Assembly: GCA_902493895.1 (NCBI GenBank)
Contig: CABUQW010000048.1
Span: forward strand, 1-12,641
DNA length: 12,641 nt
Source of the DNA: an uncultured Collinsella sp.
GTDB taxonomy: Bacteria > Actinomycetota > Coriobacteriia > Coriobacteriales > Coriobacteriaceae
Direction: 5' to 3'
The notes beneath the pieces are model-generated. The model saw only the letters and a program-made list of their open reading frames with translations, was not told the origin of the DNA and did no database searches. A program made the translations under genes and the position numbers. The first letter of the stretch is position 1. Each line of letters starts with the position of its first letter. Below, one piece after another: positions 3,811-11,822 of the stretch.

Positions 3811-6033
3811 ATGGAGAAGCATAAAGTGATCTGCCCGTACTGCGGCGCCGGTTGCCAGTTTAACCTCCTGGTCCAAAACGGCCAGGTCGTGGGCACCGAA
3901 CCGCTCAACGGCATCACCAATCAGGGCGAGCTGTGCCTTAAGGGCATGAGCGGCTACGACTTCATCAACGACACCAAGATCTTGACTCCTCGCGTACTGC
4001 ACCCGATGATCCGCCGCACTAAGGGCGCGGATCTTGAGCGCGTAAGCTGGGACGAGGCACTGGATTTCACCGCATCTAAGATGCAGGCCATAATTGACGA
4101 ATATGGTCCTAACGCTGTCATGACCACTGGCTCTTCGCGAGGCGGCGGCAATGAGGCGAACTACGTCATGCAGAAGTTTACGCGTGCGTGCATCGGCACC
4201 CACAGCGTGGACAACTGCGCCCGTACTTGACACGGCCCTACTGTCCTCGGTCTGATGGACACGGTTGGTTCAGGTTGCATGTCATGCTCCATCCCCGGTA
4301 TGGAGGATGCGGGCTGCATTTTCCTCTTCGGCTATAACCCTGCCGATTCGCACCCCATCGTCGCAAGGCGTATCGTGCGAGCCAAAGAAAAGGGTTGCAA
4401 GATCATCGTCGCCGATCCGCGCCATATCGAAACCGCGCGTATCGCCGATCTCTACCTTCCGATCAAGAACGGTTGCAACGTTGCGTTCCTCAACGCCTTT
4501 GCCAACTGCTTGGTCAACGATGGCCTCTACGACAAGGAATTCGTCGCCGAGCACACGAACGGCTTTGACGAGTGGTGGGAGACCATCAAGAACTACACTC
4601 CCGAATCTGTACAGGACATCACGGGTGTCGAGCCCGCGCTGATCCACCAAGCTGCCGAGATGTACGCCACGGCGAAGCCTTCTGCCATCATTGGCTGGGG
4701 CATGGGCGTATGCCAGCAGAAGCAGAACCTGAAGACGGTGCACACCATCGCCTCCATCGCCTGCGTTGCCGGCCAGATCGGCAAACCCAACTCCGGCCTC
4801 GCGCCCGTGCGCGGTCAGAATAACGTCCAGGGCTCCTGCGATATGGGCATGCTGCCCAACCTGTACCCTGGCTACCAGAAGGTCACTGACCCCGCAGTGC
4901 GTGCCAAGTTTGCCAAGGCTTGGGGCGTGCCCGAGGAAAAGCTCCCGCTCGAGGAGGGCTACAAGCTCACCGACCTGGGCCACCTGGTCGACGAGGGCAA
5001 GGTGCACTGCTTCTACAACTACGGCGAGGACCCGGTGCAGACCGAGCCCGATTCGGCCGGTATGCGCAAGACGCTCTCCGAGCTAGATCTGTTCATTTGC
5101 CAGGACATCTTTATGACGCAGACGACCATGCTCGCCGACGTCATCCTGCCTGCCACCTCTTGGGGCGAGCACGAGGGTGTCTTTACCGCATCCGACCGTA
5201 GCTTCCAGCACTTTGACGCGGCCGTTCCGCCCAAGGGCGAGTGCCGTCACGACTGGGAGATCTTCGCGGATCTGTCTACGCGTATGGGTTACCCCATGCA
5301 CTACGACAACACCGAGCAGATCTGGAACGAGTGCATTAGCCTGTGCCCCAACTTTGTGGGCGCGACCTACGAGAAGATGGCTCCCGAGGGCGGCTACGCT
5401 CAGTGGCCCGTCAAGAGCACCGATGTGAACGACCACGGTACGCCCGACATGTTCGCTGGTGGCAAGTTCACCACCAAGGACGGCCGCGCCAACCTGATGG
5501 CGCACGACTGGGAGGCGCCCTCCGAGCTTCCCGACGATGAGTACCCGCTCATCCTGTGCACCGTCCGCGAGGTCGGCCACTACAGCTGCCGCTCGATGAC
5601 CGGCAACTGCAAGACGCTGGCGCTGCTCGCCGACGAGCCCGGCTTTGTCCGCATGAATCCCGCGGACGCCCAAGCGCGCGGCATCAAGAACGGCGACATC
5701 GTCTCGATTCACAGCCGCCGCGGCCAGGTATACAGCCGCGCCGACGTGAGCGACCGTATCAACAAGGGCACGGTCTATATGACCTACCAGTGGTGGATCG
5801 GCAAATGCAACGAGCTGACCATGCACAAGGTCGACCCGGTCTCGCACACGCCCGAGGACAAGTTCTCCGCCTGCCAGGTCGATGCTATCGCCGACCAGGT
5901 CTGGGCCGAGGGCGAGGTCGAGCGTCAGTACACCGAGCTCAAGCAGGCTCTGGTGGACGCCGCCGCTCCTCAGGACGTTGAGCCCGGCGCCGCCAAGTTC
6001 GACGACGAGGCGCACGTGAACCAAATCGTGTAG
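3811..6033 (+). CDS. fdhF: Formate dehydrogenase H, selenocysteine-containing (in-frame UGA at codon 140)
   Basis: This molybdenum (bis-MGD) enzyme oxidises formate to CO2 in formate hydrogenlyase. Read through the TGA at 4228-4230 it has 740 residues (E. coli FdhF, 715). C8, C11, C15 and C42 match the [4Fe-4S] ligands of the E. coli enzyme and K44 is kept. Codon 140 is UGA followed by H141 in NCART-U-HGPTVLG, exactly where E. coli has Sec140-His141. The active-site Arg of VRGQNNVQGSCDMG falls at about 334. Molybdopterin-oxidoreductase domains fill the middle, and a dinucleotide-binding domain (from about 550) ends the protein. No Tat signal is present, so it is cytoplasmic. GGAGG (3801-3805) lies 5 nt before the start. 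Automatic annotation would split it into 3811-4230 and 4255-6033. Expression needs selA/B/C/D elsewhere in the genome. Confidence 0.95.
4231..4262 (+). promoter_or_regulatory. SECIS-like hairpin after the Sec UGA
   Basis: Starting 12 nt after the UGA, GTCC-TC pairs with GA-(T)-GGAC (4243-4260), leaving a GGTCT apical loop and one bulged T. The E. coli fdhF SECIS has the same GGUCU loop and a bulged U (on the other strand side) at the same distance from the UGA. SelB would bind this loop. Confidence 0.75.
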
Positions 6034-6054
6034 TCCCGTTCTCGTTGGCTTTTT

Positions 6055-6094
6055 GGGCCGGGCGTCCCGTACGTTCGGGAGCCCGGCCCGTTAT
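6055..6094 (+). terminator. Hairpin terminator or attenuator between fdhF and hyfA
   Basis: GGGCCGGGCgTCCCG pairs with CGGGAGCCCGGCCC with one bulged G (6055-6089), followed by GTTATTTTG. The stem is very strong but the T run is poor and mixed. It may separate the hydN-fdhF transcript from the hyf genes, let part of transcription through, or protect the upstream mRNA 3' end. Confidence 0.6.
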
Positions 6095-6111
6095 TTTGAA
6101 AGGAAGTGGGG

Positions 6112-6729
6112 ATGAACCGCTTCATCGACATCAACCCGGAGAGGTGCATCGGCTGCGGAACATGCCAGTCCGCCTGTGCCGACGCCCACCGGATGCAGGG
6201 CCTTCAGGATACGCCGCGCCTGGCGCTCGTGAAGACCGGCGGTATTTCGGCCGCCCTTGCCTGCCACCATTGCGAGGGTGCCCCCTGCGCCGAGGTCTGC
6301 CCGGTGAATGCCATCGAGCACGATGGCGACCGCATCCACGTCAAGGAGCAGGAGTGCATCGGGTGCAGGCTGTGCGCCATCGCGTGCCCCTTCGGAGCCA
6401 TCCATCCCGATGGCACGTCTATCGCCGGTGTCGCAGGCATGTGCGATCCGACGCCTTCGTATCCTAAGTCCCTGAGCAGCCTGCTTACGTGGGCTCCCGG
6501 CCAGTACACCTGTGCTGTCAAGTGCGACCTGTGCGCCTTCGATCCGGACGGCCCGCATTGTGTGGCGGCGTGCCCCACCAAGGCGCTGACCGTCATGGGC
6601 GGCGCGGCCGATCGCGAGCTCGACGAGGCCAAGCGCCTGCGCTCGATCGAAAACGGTCCGGTCGTCGACGTTACCGCTGTGGCCCAGGGCCTGTCCGAGA
6701 AAGCAGAAGGGAGCGTAAACAATGGATAG
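6112..6729 (+). CDS. hyfA: Hydrogenase-4 four-cluster ferredoxin subunit HyfA
   Basis: This 205-residue protein is the same length as E. coli HyfA. It shares the MNRF start, MQGLQDTPRLALVKT and the LLTWAPG linker with HyfA/HycB. Sixteen Cys ligands form four [4Fe-4S] sites: CIGCGTC-QSAC (12-22), CHHCEGAPC-AEVC (51-63), CIGCRLC-AIAC (82-92) and CDLC with CVAAC (138-154). C111 and C134 are extra. It carries electrons between formate dehydrogenase and the hydrogenase small subunit on the cytoplasmic face. ATG at 6112 has AGGA at 6101-6104. A GTG at 6106 would add only two residues. The stop overlaps the hyfB start by 8 nt. It is a diverged paralogue of the ferredoxin at 3217, so the two may serve different steps. 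Confidence 0.9.
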   Translation: MNRFIDINPERCIGCGTCQSACADAHRMQGLQDTPRLALVKTGGISAALACHHCEGAPCAEVCPVNAIEHDGDRIHVKEQECIGCRLCAIACPFGAIHPDGTSIAGVAGMCDPTPSYPKSLSSLLTWAPGQYTCAVKCDLCAFDPDGPHCVAACPTKALTVMGGAADRELDEAKRLRSIENGPVVDVTAVAQGLSEKAEGSVNNG

Positions 6730-8740
6730 CATGACGCTGTTTATCGCATCGCTTGCCGTCTCGTGCATCGGTGCGCTCGCCTCGGTTCTGCTGATCAAGG
6801 CCGATAACGCCGCCAAGACCGCCGGCTGCCTTATCGGCGCCGTCGCCGCGGTGCTTTCGTTTGTGGCCGGTATCCAGGCCGTGCTGGGCGATGTCACGTC
6901 GGTCGACACCATCGTGTTCTTCCCGTTTGCCCATTTCCAGCTGCTGCTCAATCAGCTGTCCGGCCTGTTCGTGGCGCTCATCTCGGTGCTCGCGTTTGCC
7001 GGTTCGATCTACGGTCTCAACTACTTTGATGAGTACCCGGGTAAAAAGGGCCGCGCCGGCTTCTTCTTTAACACCTTTGTGGCGTCCATGATGCTCGTCA
7101 TCACCGCCGACAACGTGTTTTGGTTCCTGGTCGCCTTTGAGCTCATGTCGCTGACCTCGTACTTCCTGGTCGTGATCGAGGAGAACGAGAACTCCATCCA
7201 TGGCGGTTGGCTCTACTTTGTGATCGCGCACGTGGGCTTTGTGCTCATCATGGCGAGCTTCCTCACCATGACCAACTTCGCCGGTGGCTCGTTTGCCTTT
7301 ACGGATTTCCGCTCCACGCAGTTTAGCCCCGCGGTCGCATCCGTGTGCTTCGTGCTCGCCTTCTTTGGCTTTGGCGCCAAGGCCGGTATCATCCCGCTGC
7401 ACGGCTGGCTGCCCAAGGCACATCCCGAGGCGCCGTCCAACGTTTCGGCCCTCATGTCCGGCGGCATGATCAAGATCGGTATCTTCGGCATCCTCAAGGT
7501 GGGTCTCGACCTGCTCTCCGCCTCGGGCGTTCAGGTTTGGTGGGGCCTTATGGTCATGGTCTTCGGTGCGATCTCGTCGGTTCTCGGCGTGGCCTTCGCC
7601 CTGCAGGAGCATGACATCAAGCGCCTGCTGGCCTATCACTCCGTCGAGAACATCGGCATCATTCTGCTCGGCGTCGGCGCCTCCATGGCCGCCATGGCGC
7701 TCAACTCGGTCGGCATCGCCGTCCTGGCTCTGATGGCCGCCCTCTACCACACGTTTAACCACGCGATGTTTAAGGGCGAGCTGTTCCTGGGCGCTGGCGC
7801 GCTGCTGTACTCCACGGGTACGCGCAATATGGAGAAGATGGGCGGTCTGTTCCGTCGTATGCCGGCAACGGCCATCTGCTTCCTCGTCGGCGCGCTTGCC
7901 ATCTCGGCCATCCCGCCCTTCAACGGCTTTGTGTCCGAGTGGTTTACCTACCAGTCGCTGTTTAACGCCGCCATGCAGGGCGACAAGGCTGTCATGATCG
8001 TGGCCGTGTTCGCTGCCGTCGCGCTCGCCATTACCGGCGCGCTGGCTGTCACGTGCTTCGTCAAGGCCTATGGCGTCTCCTTTGCCTCCGCGCCCCGCTC
8101 CGAGGCCGCAGCCAATGCCAAGGAGGTTCCCGCCCCCATGGTGTTTGCGCAGGGCCTGCTCGCGGCCATCTGCGTCGTGCTGGGCATTGGCGCTCCCGTA
8201 ATCGCGCCCGTGCTGGTCGATGTCGCCGCGTCCGTGCTGCATCCGTACGGTGGCGTGTTTGCCGCCGAGGGCATGGAGCTCATGAACCAGTACTCCGGCG
8301 CTGCCACCTCCACTCCCGCGATCGCCATTGCGCTTGTGGTGCTCGTCGGCCTTGCCTGCGGTTATCGCAAGCTCAAGACCGTCGGCAAGGTTCAGAAGTC
8401 CCAGCCGTGGGCATGCGGCTATGCTCCCAACGAGCATATGCCCGTCGTGGCCACGACCTTTGCTTCCGAGGTGTCCTGGTTTATGCAGCCGCTTTACACG
8501 CTGCGTGACCGCTGCACGGCCGTCTGCTGGTCCATCGCGCACTTCTTCCAGAAGCTCACCGGTGTGGCCGAGGCTGTGGAGCCCGTACCCGACAAGGTTC
8601 TCGTCGATGCCCCTCATAAGGGTGTCGAGAAGCTCGCCGACCTCGCGACTAAGCTCGAGGGCGGCAACTACAGCATCTATATCTGCTACATCGTCGCGGC
8701 ACTCGTGGTGTTCCTCGTGCTCGCCGTGCAAATGGGTTAA
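6722..8740 (+). CDS. hyfB: Hydrogenase-4 membrane subunit HyfB (antiporter-like)
   Basis: This 672-residue polytopic membrane protein is the same length as E. coli HyfB and belongs to the NuoL/M/N and MrpA/D antiporter-like family. Conserved charged residues within membrane helices are present: E140 in FWFLVAFELMSL, K220 in FFGFGAKAGIIPLHGWLP, K251 in SGGMIKIGIF, and H347 and K351 in YHTFNHAMFKG. HDIKRLLAYHSVENIG (298-312) is the usual discontinuous-helix region. These residues form the proposed proton or sodium path in complex I relatives. The C-terminal part has the amphipathic stretch and final helix typical of HyfB/HycC. The start overlaps hyfA by 8 nt with GGGAG upstream, suggesting translational coupling. 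hyfC follows after 12 nt. Confidence 0.93.
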   Translation: MDSMTLFIASLAVSCIGALASVLLIKADNAAKTAGCLIGAVAAVLSFVAGIQAVLGDVTSVDTIVFFPFAHFQLLLNQLSGLFVALISVLAFAGSIYGLNYFDEYPGKKGRAGFFFNTFVASMMLVITADNVFWFLVAFELMSLTSYFLVVIEENENSIHGGWLYFVIAHVGFVLIMASFLTMTNFAGGSFAFTDFRSTQFSPAVASVCFVLAFFGFGAKAGIIPLHGWLPKAHPEAPSNVSALMSGGMIKIGIFGILKVGLDLLSASGVQVWWGLMVMVFGAISSVLGVAFALQEHDIKRLLAYHSVENIGIILLGVGASMAAMALNSVGIAVLALMAALYHTFNHAMFKGELFLGAGALLYSTGTRNMEKMGGLFRRMPATAICFLVGALAISAIPPFNGFVSEWFTYQSLFNAAMQGDKAVMIVAVFAAVALAITGALAVTCFVKAYGVSFASAPRSEAAANAKEVPAPMVFAQGLLAAICVVLGIGAPVIAPVLVDVAASVLHPYGGVFAAEGMELMNQYSGAATSTPAIAIALVVLVGLACGYRKLKTVGKVQKSQPWACGYAPNEHMPVVATTFASEVSWFMQPLYTLRDRCTAVCWSIAHFFQKLTGVAEAVEPVPDKVLVDAPHKGVEKLADLATKLEGGNYSIYICYIVAALVVFLVLAVQMG

Positions 8741-8752
8741 GGAGGGGAGAGC

Positions 8753-9679
8753 ATGAACAACATCGTACTTGCCGTTCTGCAGGGCGTGGTCGTTATGGCC
8801 GTCGCGCCGTTCTTCTCCGGTCTCGGCCGCGTGATCCGCGCCAAGATGCACAACCGTCGCGGCCCCAGCATCATGCAGGACTACCGCGACCTGGCCAAGC
8901 TCTTTGCGCGCCCCGAGTCCCAGAGCGAGGACGCGAGCTTTGCGCTGCGCATTATGCCGCCGCTGTTCTTCGCCGTCGCCTTTATGCTCGCGATGGGCCT
9001 GCCACTCTTTACGGCGCAAAGCCCCATCCCGGTCTTTGGTGACGCCATCACCATCATGTACAGCCTGGCGCTCGCCCGCTTCTTCTTCGCCCTCTGCGGT
9101 GTGGATTCGTCCAACGCCTACGCCGGTATCGGCGGCGTCCGCGAGCTGCTCATGAGCGTGCTCATCGAGCCGTCCATGCTGCTGGCGCTGTTTGCCGCTG
9201 CCCTGGTGTGCGGTTCTACCGACATCGCCACCATGGGTCAGCACATCATGACGGGTGCCATCGACGCACCGGTCGCCGTGATCCTTGCCGGCATTGCCTT
9301 TGCAATCGCCTGCTACATGGAACTCGGCAAGCTGCCGTTTGACCAGGCCGAGGCCGAGCAGGAGCTTCAGGAGGGTCCGCTCGCCGAGCTTTCCGGCCCG
9401 TCGCTCGCCATGGCCAAGCTCGCCATGTCCATGAAGCAGGTCCTGGTCGTCGCCTGGTTCTGCGCGATTTTTGTCCCCTGGGGCGAGCCCGCGACCGTGG
9501 GCGCCGCCGCTGTTCTGGGCGCCGTCATCTTCCTAGTGAAGTGCCTGATCGACTTTGTCGTGTGCGGCGTGATCGAGAACTCCTGCTCGCGTTCGCGTTT
9601 TAAGGTGCTTGGCAATCAGACCTGGGCCGTCGTGGGTATCGCCGTTCTGGCGTTTGTCTTCGTGGTCGTCGGCGTGTAG
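8753..9679 (+). CDS. hyfC: Hydrogenase-4 membrane subunit HyfC (NuoH-like)
   Basis: This 308-residue membrane protein (E. coli HyfC about 320) is of the NuoH/HycD family that anchors the peripheral catalytic arm and links it to the ion-translocating subunits. The N-terminal loop GRVIRAKMHNRRGPSIMQDY (25-44) and the acidic loop LGKLPFDQAEAEQELQEGPLAE (191-212) are the two hallmark cytoplasmic motifs. About eight membrane helices can be drawn. GGAGGGGAG (8741-8749) is a strong ribosome site just before the ATG. The gene sits between two antiporter-like subunits, as in E. coli hyf. Subunits of this kind in hydrogenases need not bind quinone. Confidence 0.92.
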   Translation: MNNIVLAVLQGVVVMAVAPFFSGLGRVIRAKMHNRRGPSIMQDYRDLAKLFARPESQSEDASFALRIMPPLFFAVAFMLAMGLPLFTAQSPIPVFGDAITIMYSLALARFFFALCGVDSSNAYAGIGGVRELLMSVLIEPSMLLALFAAALVCGSTDIATMGQHIMTGAIDAPVAVILAGIAFAIACYMELGKLPFDQAEAEQELQEGPLAELSGPSLAMAKLAMSMKQVLVVAWFCAIFVPWGEPATVGAAAVLGAVIFLVKCLIDFVVCGVIENSCSRSRFKVLGNQTWAVVGIAVLAFVFVVVGV

Positions 9680-9694
9680 GAGAAGGGAGAAACA

Positions 9695-11152
9695 ATGTCA
9701 TTTGCAGTCAGTCTGTCCCTTCTCGGCTTGGTCGCTATCGCGGCCCCGATGGTGGCCTCGGTGCTCGTCGCCCTGTTCCCCCGTCCGTACGCCAAGTGGT
9801 TCAGCGTTTTGGGTGCCGCCGTCTCGACGGTCTGCACCATCGCCCTCGCCGCGAATTTCGCCGGCGCCGGCATGCCCGACACGCAGGTCCCCCTGATCTC
9901 GTTTGGGCAGACCCTCGTCATGGGATTCACCTTCGATCGCATGAGCACGCTGCTCGCGCCCGCCTTTGTGGGTATCGGCCTGCTTGTCGTGATCTATTCG
10001 ATTCCCTATATGAGCGAGAATAACCGTGAGCATCCCGACGCACCGCGTCGTCGCTTCTACGCGTACCTCGCGACCTTCATTGGCGCCATGGCCGGCCTCG
10101 TGTACAGCTCGACCCTTTTGGGCCAGCTCGTGTTCTTTGAGATCACGGGTGCGTGCTCTTGGGGCCTCATTAGCTACTACATGACGCCTACGGCCAAGAA
10201 GGCCGGCATGAAGGCCCTGATCATTACGCATATCGGTGCGCTCGGCCTGTATCTGGGCGCCGCCATCGTGTTTGCCCATACCGGTACCTTCGCCATTACC
10301 GCGATTGCCGGCCTCGACGCCAAGCTCAAGGCTATCGTCCTTTTGCTCGTGCTGTTTGCGGCCTGGGCCAAGTCCGCACAGGTTCCCATGTACATGTGGC
10401 TGCCTTCGGCCATGGAGGCGCCGACGCCTGTTTCGGCCTACCTGCATGGCGCCTCGATGGTTAAGGTCGGCGTGTGCGTGTTCGCGCGTGCACTCGTCTC
10501 TGCCGGCGAGATTCCCGAGATCGTGGGCTGGGTTGCCATTATCGACGCCATGGTCACCATGCTCTTTGGTTTCCTTATGTACCTGCCGCAAAAGGACATG
10601 AAGCGTCTGCTGGCCTTCTCCACGATCGCCCAGCTCTCCTACGTGTTCTTTGGTCTGGGCCTTTCGGTCTTTGGTAGCCAGCTCGCCTTCGATGGCGCCG
10701 TGTGCCACATCTTTAACCATGCCTTCGCCAAGACGCTGTTCTTCCTGATCGCCGGTTCGTTCTCCTTTACGCTCGGCACGCGTATGCTGCCCAAGCTTCG
10801 CGGCATCGTAAAGAAGTACCCGATCTCGGGCGTGGGCTTTGGTGTCGCGGCACTCGCTATTGCCGGCGTGCCGCCCATGAACACGTTCTTCTCGAAGTTC
10901 CAGATCATCGCCGGCGGCTTCTCTGTGGGTGCCGGCAATGTCGCGATCCTGGTGCTCGTGTGCATCATGGTTGCCGAGACCGTCGCCACCTTCGCCTGGT
11001 TCCTCAAGTGGATGGGCTATTGCCTGCCCGGCGAGCCGAGCGAAGAGGTCGCTGCGGGAGCCCCGCTTCCCCGCGCGATGGCGTTCGTGTTCATCGTGCT
11101 CATCATCATGGTCATCGTCAGCGGCCCGCTTTCGGCCAGCTGGATCGGTTAG
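9695..11152 (+). CDS. hyfD: Hydrogenase-4 membrane subunit HyfD (antiporter-like)
   Basis: This 485-residue protein (E. coli HyfD 479) is of the NuoL/M/N family, with about 14 membrane helices. It shares SSTLLGQLVFFEITGACSW (138-156), FAAWAKSAQVPMYMWLPSAM (221-240), EAPTPVSAYLHGASMVKVGV (241-260) and LPQKDMKRLLAFSTIAQLSY with HyfD. E149, K226 and K257 match the in-membrane charges used for ion transfer. HyfD is absent from the smaller Hyc (FHL-1) complex, so its presence points to the FHL-2/Hyf architecture with more pumping modules. GAAGGGAGA precedes the ATG, and hyfE follows after 13 nt. Confidence 0.92.
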   Translation: MSFAVSLSLLGLVAIAAPMVASVLVALFPRPYAKWFSVLGAAVSTVCTIALAANFAGAGMPDTQVPLISFGQTLVMGFTFDRMSTLLAPAFVGIGLLVVIYSIPYMSENNREHPDAPRRRFYAYLATFIGAMAGLVYSSTLLGQLVFFEITGACSWGLISYYMTPTAKKAGMKALIITHIGALGLYLGAAIVFAHTGTFAITAIAGLDAKLKAIVLLLVLFAAWAKSAQVPMYMWLPSAMEAPTPVSAYLHGASMVKVGVCVFARALVSAGEIPEIVGWVAIIDAMVTMLFGFLMYLPQKDMKRLLAFSTIAQLSYVFFGLGLSVFGSQLAFDGAVCHIFNHAFAKTLFFLIAGSFSFTLGTRMLPKLRGIVKKYPISGVGFGVAALAIAGVPPMNTFFSKFQIIAGGFSVGAGNVAILVLVCIMVAETVATFAWFLKWMGYCLPGEPSEEVAAGAPLPRAMAFVFIVLIIMVIVSGPLSASWIG

Positions 11153-11165
11153 GAGGTAGAACGAC

Positions 11166-11819
11166 ATGGGTTATTCGATCGTCAACATCCTTGGCGGCCT
11201 TCTGATCGTCACGTCCACCATGGTGGTCGTCTCCAAGAACATCAAGCACGCCATCCGCTGGTATGCGGTGCAGTCGCTGGTGCTCGTGGGACTGCTCGCT
11301 ACGCTCGGTGCCACTACCGGTGCGCAGGAGCTACTTATGTGGGCCGGATCCGCCTTTATCACCAAGGTCGTCCTGGTTCCCTATATCCTCAACCGCGCAT
11401 ACAAGAAGATGGGCGAGCCGAGCGACGCATCGCTCAAGGCCGGCCTTAAGCCTGCGTGGGCTATCTGCATCATCGCCGTGGAGGTCGCGATCTGCTTTGC
11501 CGTCGTGACGCAGATCAGCCTGCCCACGGCCGAGGTCGCAACGCCTGCGCTCGCCATTAGCTTCGCTCACTTCTTTGTGGGCCTTACCTGCATCATCTCG
11601 CAGCGCAACATCATGAAGCAGATCTTTGGATACTGCCTTATGGAAAACGGCAGCCACGTGACGCTCGCGCTTTTGGCCCCCACCGCTCCCGAGATCATCG
11701 AGATCGGTATCGCCACCGACGCCATCTTTGCCGTCATCATCATGTCCATCGTCGTACGTCGCATTTGGGACGACTCCCACTCGCTCGATGCGCGCGACCT
11801 GTCCGAGCTGAGGGGGTAG
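11166..11819 (+). CDS. hyfE: Hydrogenase-4 membrane subunit HyfE
   Basis: This 217-residue membrane protein (E. coli HyfE 216) has about seven predicted helices: IVNILGGLLIVTSTMVVV near the start, LLMWAGSAFITKVVLVPYIL in the middle, and IGIATDAIFAVIIMSIVV near the end. The N-terminal half resembles NuoK-like subunits. The buried acidic and lysine residues (K of FITKVVL, E of IIAVEVAICF, E of YCLMENGSH) could take part in ion transfer. It is found in Hyf-type and related ion-pumping hydrogenases but not in Hyc. AGGAGG (11151-11156) is a strong ribosome site overlapping the hyfD stop. hyfF starts 3 nt after its stop. Confidence 0.92.
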   Translation: MGYSIVNILGGLLIVTSTMVVVSKNIKHAIRWYAVQSLVLVGLLATLGATTGAQELLMWAGSAFITKVVLVPYILNRAYKKMGEPSDASLKAGLKPAWAICIIAVEVAICFAVVTQISLPTAEVATPALAISFAHFFVGLTCIISQRNIMKQIFGYCLMENGSHVTLALLAPTAPEIIEIGIATDAIFAVIIMSIVVRRIWDDSHSLDARDLSELRG

Positions 11820-11822
11820 TCC

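Noticed and set aside
4228..4230. Premature stop or pseudogene in fdhF
   Set aside because: The TGA is at the known selenocysteine position, followed by His and a SECIS-like hairpin, and the frame continues intact to 6033.
6671..9244. 857-codon minus-strand open frame opposite hyfB/hyfC
   Set aside because: Its translation is rich in His, Asp, Gly, Arg and Glu with no domain, and it mirrors the codon bias of the GC-rich plus-strand genes. The plus-strand frames are clear HyfB and HyfC.
9698..11167. 489-codon minus-strand open frame opposite hyfD
   Set aside because: It has the same low-complexity composition as the other antisense frames and lies wholly under a well-matched HyfD gene.
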